Source: an uncultured Collinsella sp.
GTDB lineage: Bacteria; Actinomycetota; Coriobacteriia; Coriobacteriales; Coriobacteriaceae
DNA length: 46,647 nt
Direction: 5' to 3'
Assembly: GCA_958407465.1 (NCBI GenBank)
Contig: CATYIV010000015.1
Coordinates: 1 to 46,647 of the forward strand
This document shows positions 1-7,208 of this stretch, in pieces. The translations under genes and the position numbers were made by a program. The first letter of the stretch is position 1; each line of letters opens with the position of its first letter. The notes under the pieces are model-generated. The model worked only from the letters and a program-made list of their open reading frames with translations, was not told the origin of the DNA and did not search any database.

Positions 1-40
1 ACCAAATACCTCGCCGCCGGCCGGGCCATGTCGCGGCACC

Positions 41-58
41 AAAAAGCGCCCGTGCGCT
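41..58 (-). terminator. SRP RNA terminator
   Basis: On the minus strand a five-base-pair stem (AGCGC / GCGCT, loop ACGG) is followed by TTTT, immediately downstream of the SRP RNA 3' end. This looks like a short intrinsic terminator for the RNA gene. The stem is brief, so confidence is moderate. Confidence 0.55.
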
Positions 59-150
59 CGATGGATTCGGATGCCCGACAGAGGCTCCTTATGGCTGCTT
101 CCTTCCGGACCTGACCAGATTCGGAACATGTCGTCATCCGAACCCATCGA
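58..150 (-). ncRNA. ffs: Signal recognition particle RNA, small bacterial type (4.5S)
   Basis: The minus strand contains the nearly invariant SRP domain IV sequence GGTCAGGTCCGGAAGGAAGC, the binding site of the Ffh protein. The two ends pair over a long helix: TCGATGG(G/A)TTCGG at the 5' side matches its complement at positions 58-70. The result is a single rod-like hairpin of about 93 bases, typical of the small SRP RNA lacking an Alu domain. It acts with Ffh and FtsY in co-translational targeting of membrane proteins. Exact ends may differ by a few bases. A well-spaced promoter lies upstream and a short terminator follows. Confidence 0.95.
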
Positions 151-170
151 ACGCGCTAGGCGCTCGGTAT

Positions 171-199
171 ATCTTACCTGCTCCCGCCCGCCAGAGCAA
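171..199 (-). promoter_or_regulatory. SRP RNA promoter
   Basis: On the minus strand TTGCTC (194-199) and TAAGAT (171-176) are separated by 17 bases. They sit about 21 bases upstream of the predicted SRP RNA 5' end, which fits a housekeeping sigma-70-type promoter for a stable RNA. Confidence 0.7.
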
Positions 200-208
200 G
201 GTAGCTAA

Positions 209-290
209 TTTGGGACGGAGCTTTTTTGACTACTTTTGCAGCCCGATTGCCAGAGCAGCCAATGAGTAGTCAAAATAGTCCCATCCCAAA
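209..290. repeat. Imperfect inverted repeat, 26-base arms
   Basis: Arms at 209-234 and 265-290 (starting TTTGGGA and ending TCCCAAA) pair with about five mismatches around a 30-base loop. Positions 203-227 recur, in opposite orientation, at 12912-12936 with 24 of 25 bases identical, so this belongs to a dispersed intergenic family. No open reading frame with coding character covers it. Confidence 0.7.
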
Positions 291-323
291 ATGACCGGCT
301 TGGTGCCGCACCACAGAAAGGAC

Positions 324-455
324 CCATCTACTACGTTTAGGCCACAGGGGTCGACCATAGCCGGCTTTTTCGAAAATCGGCAAGCTTTCTACCTGCGGTT
401 TTAATTTCACAAAATCCGGGATGGTCGAGGGTGCCCGGTTTAACGTAGTAGATGG
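324..455. repeat. MITE-like inverted repeat, 14-base perfect ends
   Basis: The ends CCATCTACTACGTT (324-337) and AACGTAGTAGATGG (442-455) are exact reverse complements. Inside them a second, partly matching pair (348-364 with 416-432, sharing TCGACCAT) brackets an A/T-rich centre with TTTTCGAAAA. The 132-base unit can fold end to end and encodes nothing convincing. It resembles a miniature non-autonomous element, but no target-site duplication or other copy is visible in this window. Confidence 0.65.
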
Positions 456-520
456 CCACGTTTCGTGGCAAACGGTCCGACCCAAGACCCAAGGCAGCCA
501 ACCTCGAATGGCCATTCTCG

Positions 521-589
521 AAGTTGCGGTGGAATACGGACTGAATTGGCCCCTTAAAGGCATAGACGCTCCGTATTCCACCGCAACTT
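521..589. repeat. Perfect 20-base inverted repeat downstream of the fused gene
   Basis: AAGTTGCGGTGGAATACGGA (521-540) is exactly complementary to 570-589, with a 29-base loop. It lies 15 bases beyond the stop codon of the tadA-glycerate kinase fusion, so it could cap that mRNA, but there is no U-run. It may equally be a third repeat element in this cluster. Confidence 0.7.
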
Positions 590-604
590 ATAGGGAGATA
601 GGCC

Positions 605-2386
605 TTAGAGGCGGGCGAGGTCGTAGGATTGGGCGGCTGCCTCGCCGGCACAGATGAGGTTGGTTGTGGCTTCTTGCGGATCGATCGCCTGTTCCAGGCC
701 CATGGGTTTGCGGCAAATCGGCAAAACCAAGTCAATACCCTGCTCACACACCGCATCCAGGTTGTCGGCACGACCGCCCACGACGGCAACAACCGGCTTG
801 CCATATCGCTTCGCACGACGAGCCACGCCCACCGGTGCCTTGCCGGCAGCGGATTGCTCGTCCATATTGCCCTCGCCCGTTATGACCAGGTCGACATCGC
901 GCACGCACTCGTCAAACCCAATCAGATCGAGCACCGTCTCCACGCCCGAACGCAGCTCCGCCCCGAGCGCCAGCAGCGCGGCACCCAGGCCGCCGGCAGC
1001 ACCGGCACCGGGCACGCCGAGCACCGAGCCAAATGTCCGTGCACCCTCGGGCACGCGCAACAACCCCTGAGCCCGCGCCCCGGTAATCGCCGCATCGAGC
1101 AGGCGACCATAGCCGACCATCCAGCTGTCGTACCTGCGCAGCGCCTCGGCATCATCCGTCGGCAGGCCCTTCTGCCCGCCAAACACCGCCAGCGCGCCTC
1201 GACGCCCCACGAGCGGATTCTCGACATCGGACAGCACGACAACGTGCGCGCCGCTCAGTGCCCGAAGCGTCGGTACCAAATCGATACTCGTCACGTGTTC
1301 AAGGCCCGCGAGACCGGGGGCGATATTGCGGCCACGCTCATCGACAAGGCGGGCGCCCAGCGCCTGCAGCATGCCGGCGCCACCGTCGTTGGTGGCGCTG
1401 CCGCCCAAACCAATATAGATCGTCTTTGCACCCGCGCGAACCGCACGAAGCATCAGTTCGCCCACGCCATAAGTTGTGGCCGCCAACGCCGCCGACTCCG
1501 TGCAGGACGAATACCCAATACCCGCCGCCTCGGCCATCTCAATTACAGCCGACTCGTGCTCGCCGTCCACCAGCATCCGGGCAGACACGCGGTCGCCCAA
1601 GGGGCCTGCAGCCTCACAGGTCGAGAGCTCGCCACCGCGCGCGGCGATGGCGTCGAGCGTTCCCTCGCCACCATCTGCCAGCGGCAAAGCGCCCAGCTCG
1701 GCATCGGGCCACACACGGCGCACGCCTTCGGCAACGGCTTTCTCCGCCTGCGCGCTCGAAACGCTGCCCTTAAAGGAATCAATCGCCAGCAGCACGCGGC
1801 GGGGCCGGCGCTGCACGGGGCCAAAGTCAACCGCTGCGCCAGCATCCTCTTCGGCACACGCGAGCGCCTCGGCATGAGCGGTATGTGCCCCAAGATCGGC
1901 CCCACAACCGCAGCCAGCACAATCGGTGCCACGCAGCCCACTAAAATAGCTGCTCAACACCTCACGACACTCATCCGCCAGCACGCCGGCGCGTACGTTA
2001 AACCGATGGTTCAGGCGCGAATCGGCATTGAGGTCGTACAGCGAGCCCAGTGCACCCGCCTTGGCATCGGCCGCGCCGTACACGCAGCGCCCCACGCGCG
2101 CGTTAACCATAAGCCCCGCGCACATGCAGCAGGGCTCGAGCGTCACGTAGACCGTACAGTCGGAAAGGCGCCAACGACCGAGCGACTGCGCGGCGGCGCA
2201 CAGGGCCGAAAACTCGGCATGCGCCGAAGGATCCTGGTCGAGCTCGCGGCGATTATGCGCCCTCGCGACGATCTCACCCGCGCGCACCACTACGGCACCG
2301 ATCGGCACCTCGCCCACCGCCGCGGCGGCACGCGCCTCCGCCAGCGCCTCGCTCATGAACTTCTCATCGATTCCGGTGCTCGTCAT
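605..2386 (-). CDS. tadA: Fusion protein: tRNA adenosine(34) deaminase (TadA) + glycerate kinase
   Basis: One uninterrupted 593-residue frame carries two enzymes. Residues about 8-150 form a TadA deaminase, which converts A34 to inosine in the tRNA-Arg anticodon. Its zinc ligands are H56 (in HAE, with E58 as proton shuttle), C86 and C89 (PCCMC). Residues about 197-593 form a glycerate kinase of the GlxK/GarK type (start LLAIDSFKGS, later GLGGSATNDGG and ITGEGNMDEQS), which phosphorylates glycerate to a phosphoglycerate. The linker (150-196) is Cys- and Ala-rich. The ATG at 2386 is preferred over the upstream GTG at 2437, because AGGGAAGG stands about six bases before it. The gene is divergent from tRNA-Ser. 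Both domains look intact; the pairing in one polypeptide is unusual. Confidence 0.92.
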   Translation of the reverse strand: MTSTGIDEKFMSEALAEARAAAAVGEVPIGAVVVRAGEIVARAHNRRELDQDPSAHAEFSALCAAAQSLGRWRLSDCTVYVTLEPCCMCAGLMVNARVGRCVYGAADAKAGALGSLYDLNADSRLNHRFNVRAGVLADECREVLSSYFSGLRGTDCAGCGCGADLGAHTAHAEALACAEEDAGAAVDFGPVQRRPRRVLLAIDSFKGSVSSAQAEKAVAEGVRRVWPDAELGALPLADGGEGTLDAIAARGGELSTCEAAGPLGDRVSARMLVDGEHESAVIEMAEAAGIGYSSCTESAALAATTYGVGELMLRAVRAGAKTIYIGLGGSATNDGGAGMLQALGARLVDERGRNIAPGLAGLEHVTSIDLVPTLRALSGAHVVVLSDVENPLVGRRGALAVFGGQKGLPTDDAEALRRYDSWMVGYGRLLDAAITGARAQGLLRVPEGARTFGSVLGVPGAGAAGGLGAALLALGAELRSGVETVLDLIGFDECVRDVDLVITGEGNMDEQSAAGKAPVGVARRAKRYGKPVVAVVGGRADNLDAVCEQGIDLVLPICRKPMGLEQAIDPQEATTNLICAGEAAAQSYDLARL

Positions 2387-2421
2387 CGTTCGCCTTCCCT
2401 GTTGCAAATCCAAAACGATGC

Positions 2422-2427
2422 TATCAT
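2422..2427 (+). promoter_or_regulatory. Candidate -10 box of tRNA-Ser
   Basis: TATCAT lies 11 bases before the first base of the tRNA, the right distance for transcription starting just ahead of the mature 5' end. The -35 region (TTGCAA at 2402-2407) is only 14 bases away, so the full promoter is uncertain. Confidence 0.4.
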
Positions 2428-2437
2428 TACGACTCAC

Positions 2438-2527
2438 GGAGAGATGGCAGAGCGGTTGAATGCGGCGGTCTTGAAAACCGTTGAGCGCGAGAGCGTTCCG
2501 GGGGTTCGAATCCCCCTCTCTCCGCCA
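2438..2527 (+). tRNA. tRNA-Ser (anticodon UGA)
   Basis: The acceptor stem GGAGAGA pairs with TCTCTCC (2517-2523), followed by the discriminator G and an encoded CCA. The T arm is GGGGG-TTCGAAT-CCCCC. The anticodon loop CTTGAAA gives anticodon TGA. The long variable arm is typical of class II tRNA-Ser. The gene ends two bases before the stop codon of the convergent TetR-type gene, so the two transcripts probably overlap at their 3' ends. Confidence 0.97.
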
Positions 2528-2529
2528 CC

Positions 2530-3114
2530 TTAGTGATTCACCGGCGTCATGGTGCGCTCAAACAGCGCATCGACCACGTCGGCCATCTCGGGTCGACGCT
2601 CAAGATCGTGACCCGACTCCCACCAATTTGTGAACAGTCGAATAATGCCACCGGCGATAAACTCCGATGTCGTCTCGAGCGAAACGGGCGCCAGGGCATC
2701 TTCGGCAAGCGAGCTCATCACACGCTCGCGGATGGAACGCGCAATGCGGTCGCAAATCATGCCAGTCAGCATGCCCGACATGCTGCTGGCCAAAAGGTTA
2801 TCCATGAGCTGCTCATGCGCCAGAATCATATTCATGGCATCGTCAAAGACCTCATGGCGAAGCGCCCGTACGTCATCAAGCGGCTCCGCATCCGCTGCAT
2901 CGGTCCGGTTTTGCGGCAAGCCCGTCATAAGCTCATCGATATAGAAGGCAAAGTAATCGTTTTTATCACGAAAATGCTTATAGAACGTCGTGCGGCGAAT
3001 CAGGGCCCGGTCGCAAAGCATGGCAACCGTCAAATCCTCAAACCGATGCTCTTCCAAGAGCTCGGTAAAAGCATCGAACAGGGCACGATAGGTTTTCTTG
3101 ATGCGAAGGTCCAT
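2530..3114 (-). CDS. TetR/AcrR-family transcriptional regulator
   Basis: The 194-residue protein begins with a TetR-type helix-turn-helix. The segment LRIKKTYRALFDAF is followed by LTVAMLCDRALIRRTTFYKHF, the typical recognition helix with the Y-x-H-F ending. The remaining residues (about 65-190) form a helical effector domain without an obvious ligand signature. Two ATGs are possible. The one at 3126 touches its GAGG directly, so 3114 (MDLRIKK) is preferred, with GAGG 12 bases upstream. It is convergent with tRNA-Ser and divergent from lemA, which may be a target, although no operator was recognised. Confidence 0.85.
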   Translation of the reverse strand: MDLRIKKTYRALFDAFTELLEEHRFEDLTVAMLCDRALIRRTTFYKHFRDKNDYFAFYIDELMTGLPQNRTDAADAEPLDDVRALRHEVFDDAMNMILAHEQLMDNLLASSMSGMLTGMICDRIARSIRERVMSSLAEDALAPVSLETTSEFIAGGIIRLFTNWWESGHDLERRPEMADVVDALFERTMTPVNH

Positions 3115-3235
3115 CCATATCGCCATCCTCAAGGTGTAGACAGCATTCCTTAATTTGTCGCATATCTTACACCTGTACCAACCGTTCCATGTTGGCGCCC
3201 CCCTCCTTGGCGGAAACATAACGCTTACCGGAAAG

Positions 3236-3265
3236 TTCGGTATCGCCAAAGGTTGCGGGTATACT
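3236..3265 (+). promoter_or_regulatory. Candidate lemA promoter
   Basis: TATACT (3260-3265) is a strong -10 box about 60 bases before the lemA start codon. TTCGGT (3236-3241) is a weak -35 box at an 18-base spacing. Confidence 0.5.
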
Positions 3266-3326
3266 AGTAGCGTTACACCAACGGCAGCCGGCGCAAAACG
3301 CCGCTGCCATTCGAAACGGAGACATC

Positions 3327-3878
3327 ATGCTTCCCGTCATCATCGGTATCGTTGTTGTCGTTGTGATCGCCAGCGCCATCGCCGGCATCTACAACAACAT
3401 GGTCACCAAGCGCAATCGCATCGATAATGCCTGGCAGAACATCGACACGCAGCTGCAGCGCCGCAACGACCTGATCCCTAACCTGGTCGAGACCGTCAAG
3501 GGCTACGCCAAGCACGAGCAGGACACGCTCGCCGCCGTAGTCAACGCGCGCAACGCCGCCGTGAGTGCCACCACCCCCGAGGCCAAGATGGAAGCGGACA
3601 ACGTGCTGACCGGTGCGCTGCGCCAGCTCTTTGCCGTCGCCGAGGCCTACCCCGACCTTAAGGCGAATACCAACTTTACGCAGCTCCAGTCCACGCTCGA
3701 GGACACCGAGAACAAGGTGAGCTACGCGCGCCAGAGCTACAACGATTGCGTGCTCAGCTACAACAACGCCATCCAGACGTTCCCGGCCGTTATCTTTGCC
3801 GGCATCTTCCAGTTTAAGGAGCGCCAGGGCTTCGAGGCCGCCGAGGCCGCCCGCCAGGCACCGACCGTCAAGTTCTAA
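3327..3878 (+). CDS. lemA: LemA family protein
   Basis: The 183-residue protein starts with one hydrophobic segment (about residues 3-22), then the LemA signature NRIDNAWQNIDTQLQRRNDL and PNLVETVKGYA, followed by long amphipathic helices. LemA proteins are membrane-anchored by the N terminus with the helical bundle outside the membrane; their biochemical role is unresolved. GGAG precedes the ATG. The gene stands alone between the TetR-type gene and a terminator at 3919. Confidence 0.93.
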   Translation: MLPVIIGIVVVVVIASAIAGIYNNMVTKRNRIDNAWQNIDTQLQRRNDLIPNLVETVKGYAKHEQDTLAAVVNARNAAVSATTPEAKMEADNVLTGALRQLFAVAEAYPDLKANTNFTQLQSTLEDTENKVSYARQSYNDCVLSYNNAIQTFPAVIFAGIFQFKERQGFEAAEAARQAPTVKF

Positions 3879-3918
3879 CAATCACGGCCGAGTCTTAAGC
3901 CAGCTCATCAACCCTTTG

Positions 3919-3951
3919 GGGTCCAAGGCACAAACCTTGGGCCCTTTTCTT
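3919..3951 (+). terminator. lemA terminator
   Basis: GGGTCCAAGG pairs with CCTTGGGCCC (one G-U pair) around a six-base loop and is followed by TTTTCTT. Confidence 0.85.
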
Positions 3952-4038
3952 ATCCACGCACAACGCGCGGCCAATAGGCCGCGCACCATCTTTACTTCAG
4001 ATCTATATTGCCCGTAACGGCAGCACCGAGGTAACGCA

Positions 4039-4163
4039 GGCCCGAGGGCAACCTGCCTTTCCGGCGCACTCCGCAGGACGAAAGAACCTCCGCCGCACGA
4101 AGTGCGCAACGGAGGTTCTTTCATGTCCGAGGACGCGCCGGAAAGGCAGGTTGCCCTCGGGCC
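4039..4163. repeat. Large nested palindrome between lemA and ilvE
   Basis: The outer arms (4039-4067 and 4135-4163) are 29 bases long and perfectly complementary. The inner arms (4080-4092 and 4110-4122, GAAAGAACCTCCG) are 13 bases and perfect. A third small stem, GCAC-GAA-GTGC, lies in the centre. The whole 125-base unit folds into one long rod with an internal loop. It starts 17 bases past the ilvE stop codon and may limit transcription or protect the 3' end of ilvE mRNA, but no U-run follows. It codes for nothing convincing. Confidence 0.85.
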
Positions 4164-4179
4164 GGACATATAAGGCAGG

Positions 4180-5232
4180 TTACGCGACGGTGTAAACCCA
4201 GTTGTGCTTATCCTCGACAGCACCGGACTGGATACCAGTCAGGGTCTCGCGAAGCTTCTTCATCACGGGGCCGATCTCGGTGTAGCCAGCCGGGAAGGTC
4301 ACGGTCTCATCGGCACCATAGACCTTGTTGTCGATCTCGCCCACCGGGGAGATGACGGCAGCGGTGCCGCACAGGCCGCACTCCACAAAGGTACCGGCCT
4401 TGACCTCGGCCCACTCGACGGGACGCTGATCGACGGTCATACCCAGATCCTCGGCAACCTGAACGAGCGAACGACGGGTGATGGAGGGCAGGATGGAGTC
4501 GGTGTGCGACTGAGGAACGACGAGGGTGCCATCCTCCTTCACGAACAGGACGTTGGCGCCACCGGTCTCCTCGACATAGGTGCGGGACTCGGAGTCAAGA
4601 TACAGGTTCTCGGCATAACCCTCGCGGTGTGCTTCCATCGTGGGCTTGAGGGACATGGCGTAGTTCAGGCCGGCCTTGATGTTGCCGGTGCCATGCGGGG
4701 CCGCGCGGTCGTACTCGGAAACGCGCAGCTTAACGGGCTTAAGGCCGCCCTTAAAGTACGGACCGACCGGAGTCACGAGAATGCGGAACGTGTACTCAGG
4801 AGCGGGAGCCACGCCAATCACGTCACCGGAGCCGATCATAAACGGGCGCACGTACAGGGTCGCACCGGAGCCGAAGGGCGGAACCCAGGCGGCGTTGGCA
4901 GAAACAACCTGCTTGACGGCCTCAACAAACTTGTCCTTGGGGAACGGGGGCATCTCGAGGCGCTGGGCAGAGTTGTACATACGCTCGGCGTTCATATCGG
5001 GACGGAAGCAGACGATGCTGCCGTCCTCGGCGGTGTAGGCTTTCAGGCCCTCAAAGACCTCCTGGCAGTAATGGAAGATGCCGCCGCACTCGGAGACATG
5101 CAGGGTGTGGTCGGTGGTCAGGCCGCCCTCGTCCCACTCGCCATCCTTCCAATGGGCCTCGTAGCTGTAATCGGTCTTCATGTAGCCAAAGCCGAGGCTA
5201 CCCCAATCGATATCCTTCTTCTCGACAGTCAT
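4180..5232 (-). CDS. ilvE: Branched-chain amino acid aminotransferase
   Basis: The 350-residue fold-type IV PLP enzyme interconverts Leu, Ile and Val with their 2-oxo acids, using glutamate/2-oxoglutarate. The PLP lysine is K186 in GTGNIKAGLNYAMSL. Other family blocks are FEGLKAY, VRPFMIGS, YVEETGGANVLFV and the C-terminal ECGLCGTAAVISPVGEI. The length is normal for the long bacterial BCAT form. The start at 5232 has AAGGAG eight bases before it; the longer frame to 5412 is Arg-rich leader translation and was not used. The gene is monocistronic, with a promoter at 5386-5412 and a palindrome at 5422-5437 that also occurs before an amino-acid ABC transporter. Confidence 0.96.
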   Translation of the reverse strand: MTVEKKDIDWGSLGFGYMKTDYSYEAHWKDGEWDEGGLTTDHTLHVSECGGIFHYCQEVFEGLKAYTAEDGSIVCFRPDMNAERMYNSAQRLEMPPFPKDKFVEAVKQVVSANAAWVPPFGSGATLYVRPFMIGSGDVIGVAPAPEYTFRILVTPVGPYFKGGLKPVKLRVSEYDRAAPHGTGNIKAGLNYAMSLKPTMEAHREGYAENLYLDSESRTYVEETGGANVLFVKEDGTLVVPQSHTDSILPSITRRSLVQVAEDLGMTVDQRPVEWAEVKAGTFVECGLCGTAAVISPVGEIDNKVYGADETVTFPAGYTEIGPVMKKLRETLTGIQSGAVEDKHNWVYTVA

Positions 5233-5385
5233 GTGTCGCTCCTTACATACACAGTTGCATACTCGCGAACTCGCACGCAAGGACCGAGGCCGACCGCGTC
5301 GCAACGTCGCACGCCCGGAGCGTAGAGCCGGACGGGACACGCGGACAACACCAAAGCCCATGGCACGTCGATTCGCATGCACGAG

Positions 5386-5412
5386 ATTGTACTCCCCGCA
5401 CACGCCTGACAA
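5386..5412 (-). promoter_or_regulatory. Candidate ilvE promoter
   Basis: On the minus strand TTGTCA (5407-5412) precedes TACAAT (5386-5391) by 15 bases. The boxes are good but the spacing is short, which is compatible with an activator-dependent promoter. It leaves a leader of about 145 bases before the ilvE start codon. No T-box or other known riboswitch was recognised in the leader. Confidence 0.55.
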
Positions 5413-5421
5413 AACGCTTTT

Positions 5422-5437
5422 CTTTAACTAAGTAAAG
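5422..5437. promoter_or_regulatory. Palindromic site CTTTA-N6-TAAAG upstream of ilvE
   Basis: CTTTAACTAAGTAAAG lies just upstream of the ilvE -35 box. An almost identical 16-mer in the same orientation stands before the amino-acid ABC transporter (35891-35906), with 14 of 16 bases equal. Both targets handle amino acids, so this may be the operator of a shared regulator. Confidence 0.45.
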
Positions 5438-5461
5438 TATTTTCATTCAACCGAAGCTAAA

Positions 5462-5493
5462 GAGGCCCGCCACCGTAAGCAGTGGCGGGCCTC
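5462..5493 (-). terminator. Terminator-like hairpin after dedA
   Basis: A perfect 12-base-pair stem, GAGGCCCGCCAC / GTGGCGGGCCTC, starts 29 bases past the dedA-family stop codon. On the minus strand CTTTAG follows, so the U-tract is short. It also separates dedA from the ilvE promoter. Confidence 0.75.
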
Positions 5494-5521
5494 AACGACA
5501 CAGTTTGTGCGCTGCCTCGAG

Positions 5522-6169
5522 CTATGCGCTCTTTTTGCCCAGCTTAGCCTTAACCAAGCCGACCACGGTCGGAATGATCGACACGGCGACGATGCCGATA
5601 ATCAGCAGCTCAAAGTGCTCCTGCACAAAGGGAATGCCGCCAAAGAAGTAGCCCAGCAGCGTAAAGACCGTCGACCAGGTAATGCCGCCCAGCACGTTAA
5701 AGATAACGAAGTTGCGCCAGTGCATGCCGCCCATGCCGGCGATAAAGGGCACAAAGGTGCGGATAAACGGGAAAAAGCGACCCAGGAAGATGGCCAGGTG
5801 ACCCCACTTGTCCAAGAAGTCCTCGGACTTTTTGATGCGCTCGGGCGTCATGGCCTTCACCTTGCCCGAAGCGATAATCTTTCTACCAAAGAAATGGCCA
5901 ATCATAAAGTTGCACTGATCGCCCAAGATGGCAGCAGACCATGCGACGGCCAACAGAGCCACGATGTTAAAGCCGCCGTTATGGGCAAAGAAACCCGAGG
6001 CGAACAGCAGCGAATCGCCGGGAAGGAACGGGAAGAATACCACGCCCGTCTCGATGAAGATGATCAGGAACACGCAGCCGTAGGCCATAAGCGGGCCGGC
6101 GGCAATCCAACTGGCGATCGCGGTGCGCGGATCCTTAAGCAGCTCGGCAATGAAATTGATGAAACCCAT
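5522..6169 (-). CDS. DedA family membrane protein
   Basis: The 215-residue protein contains the DedA/SNARE-associated (VTT) core: a re-entrant region with FFPFLPGDSLLFASG near residues 45-60, an arginine motif FLGRFFPFIRTFVPF near 120-135, and several hydrophobic helices. Family members are inner-membrane proteins linked to phospholipid flipping, proton-motive-force homeostasis and envelope stress. The start at 6169 has GAGAGG nine bases upstream; the longer frame to 6253 was rejected. The gene is divergent from cysE. Confidence 0.92.
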   Translation of the reverse strand: MGFINFIAELLKDPRTAIASWIAAGPLMAYGCVFLIIFIETGVVFFPFLPGDSLLFASGFFAHNGGFNIVALLAVAWSAAILGDQCNFMIGHFFGRKIIASGKVKAMTPERIKKSEDFLDKWGHLAIFLGRFFPFIRTFVPFIAGMGGMHWRNFVIFNVLGGITWSTVFTLLGYFFGGIPFVQEHFELLIIGIVAVSIIPTVVGLVKAKLGKKSA

Positions 6170-6345
6170 GAAGTAAAACCTCTCAGTTGTGGGCGCGGAC
6201 ACGTCCAAGTTGACCAGTATACGGTTGCGGTGCCCCCTCGTGCGCAACCCCACAAAAGCATGACTCCATTACCAGCAAGTTTGCATAACTGACACCTGTC
6301 GCGCAATGCCGCCAAGATTGCTCTTTCTAATCCCTAGCGAATCGC

Positions 6346-6351
6346 TATACT
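6346..6351 (+). promoter_or_regulatory. Candidate cysE -10 box
   Basis: TATACT occurs 42 bases before the cysE GTG start. No convincing -35 hexamer stands 16-18 bases upstream, so the promoter may need an activator. The short palindrome AGCGAATCGCT lies next to it. Confidence 0.45.
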
Positions 6352-6392
6352 TTATTGAATCGCATTGCCATGGCGCTAAGGGAGGGCGGCCG

Positions 6393-7097
6393 GTGAGCTT
6401 TATCAATACCATTCGCGAGGACATCAAGACCGTCCAAGCGCAGGACCCCGCTGCGCAAAACGGTCTGGTCATCTTCCTTTCCTATCCTGGCCTGCACGCC
6501 AAGTGGAACCACGTGCCCGAGCACTGGCTCTGGGAGCACGGTCATCGCTCGCTCGCCCGTGTGCTCTCGCAAATCACCCGCCACATCACCGGCGTCGAGA
6601 TTCACCCTGCCGCACAGATCGGCAAGCACTTCTTTATCGACCACGCCATGGGCGTCGTCATCGGCGAGACCACCATCGTGGGCGACAACTGCGTGCTCTA
6701 CCAGGGCGTCACGCTCGGCGGCACCGGCAACGAGACCGGCAAACGCCACCCCACCCTGGGCAACAACGTCACCGTGGGCACGGGCGCCAAGGTGCTCGGC
6801 AACATCCGCATCGGCAACAACGTCAAAATCGGTGGCAACTCGGTTGTCGTCAAGGACGTGCCCGACAACTGCACCGTCGTGGGCGTGCCGGGACGCATCA
6901 TCAAGCGCAACGGCTGCCGTGTGTTCGAGGAGAGTTTCGACGCCAAGCAGCATCGCGAGTACATGCCCGATGACGCCGCCGAGCAGTCCGCCCTCAACCG
7001 CCAGGGCATCACCGAGAATGCCCGCCGCGTCAAGGAACTCGAGCGAGAGGTGGTCGAGCTCAAGGCCCTCGTCGCCAAGCTCGTGGACGAACGCTAG
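6393..7097 (+). CDS. cysE: Serine O-acetyltransferase
   Basis: The 234-residue enzyme transfers acetyl from acetyl-CoA to L-serine, the first step of cysteine synthesis. The N-terminal helical part (1-60) is followed by the left-handed beta-helix of hexapeptide repeats, with [22 protein letters not shown] and [16 protein letters not shown]. Catalytic His and Asp occur in FIDHAMG. The C terminus (about 205-234) is a predicted coiled coil ([15 protein letters not shown]), a less usual ending. The GTG start at 6393 has GGGAGG six to eight bases before it; an upstream ATG has none. No cysK is adjacent. A strong terminator follows. Confidence 0.95.
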   Translation: MSFINTIREDIKTVQAQDPAAQNGLVIFLSYPGLHAKWNHVPEHWLWEHGHRSLARVLSQITRHITGVEIHPAAQIGKHFFIDHAMGVVIGETTIVGDNCVLYQGVTLGGTGNETGKRHPTLGNNVTVGTGAKVLGNIRIGNNVKIGGNSVVVKDVPDNCTVVGVPGRIIKRNGCRVFEESFDAKQHREYMPDDAAEQSALNRQGITENARRVKELEREVVELKALVAKLVDER

Positions 7098-7135
7098 GAA
7101 CGCAAGCGGCACAAAACGACATCGGCATCAACGCA

Positions 7136-7170
7136 AAGGCGCGCCAGGGAATTCATCCCCGGCGCGCCTT
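7136..7170. terminator. Bidirectional terminator between cysE and the ABC exporter
   Basis: AAGGCGCGCC (7136-7145) pairs perfectly with GGCGCGCCTT (7161-7170); the loop itself contains a small GGG/CCC stem. TTATTTG follows on the plus strand. It probably serves the convergent genes on both sides. Confidence 0.85.
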
Positions 7171-7177
7171 ATTTGTG

Positions 7178-7208
7178 ATGTGGCAAAGAGACTGTCCCTT
7201 TGTCACAT
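7178..7208. repeat. GGGACA-family hairpin at the exporter gene end
   Basis: On the minus strand ATGTGACAAAG pairs with CTTTGCCACAT (one mismatch) around GGACAGTCT. It starts at the stop codon of the ABC exporter gene. Its CAAAGGGACA core recurs in other intergenic hairpins (17023, 19200, 22396, 25545) whose outer stems differ. Confidence 0.7.

Noticed and set aside
1..29. A minus-strand ATG (27-29) after the SRP RNA that could start a downstream gene such as dnaX.
   Set aside because: Only nine codons are visible, there is no ribosome site, and the residues do not match the DnaX N terminus.
2438..2527. tRNA-Ser as an integration site for a mobile element.
   Set aside because: No repeated tRNA 3' end, integrase gene or phage-like region occurs on either side.
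629..2533. A 634-codon open frame on the plus strand opposite the tadA-glycerate kinase gene.
   Set aside because: It is an antisense shadow of the high-GC gene, has no ribosome site and its product resembles no protein. It also runs into the tRNA gene.
4204..5325. A 373-codon plus-strand frame opposite ilvE.
   Set aside because: It is low-complexity Gly/Leu/His-rich antisense translation without a ribosome site.
5233..5385. Possible T-box or other amino-acid riboswitch in the ilvE leader.
   Set aside because: No T-box sequence, specifier hairpin or antiterminator was found.
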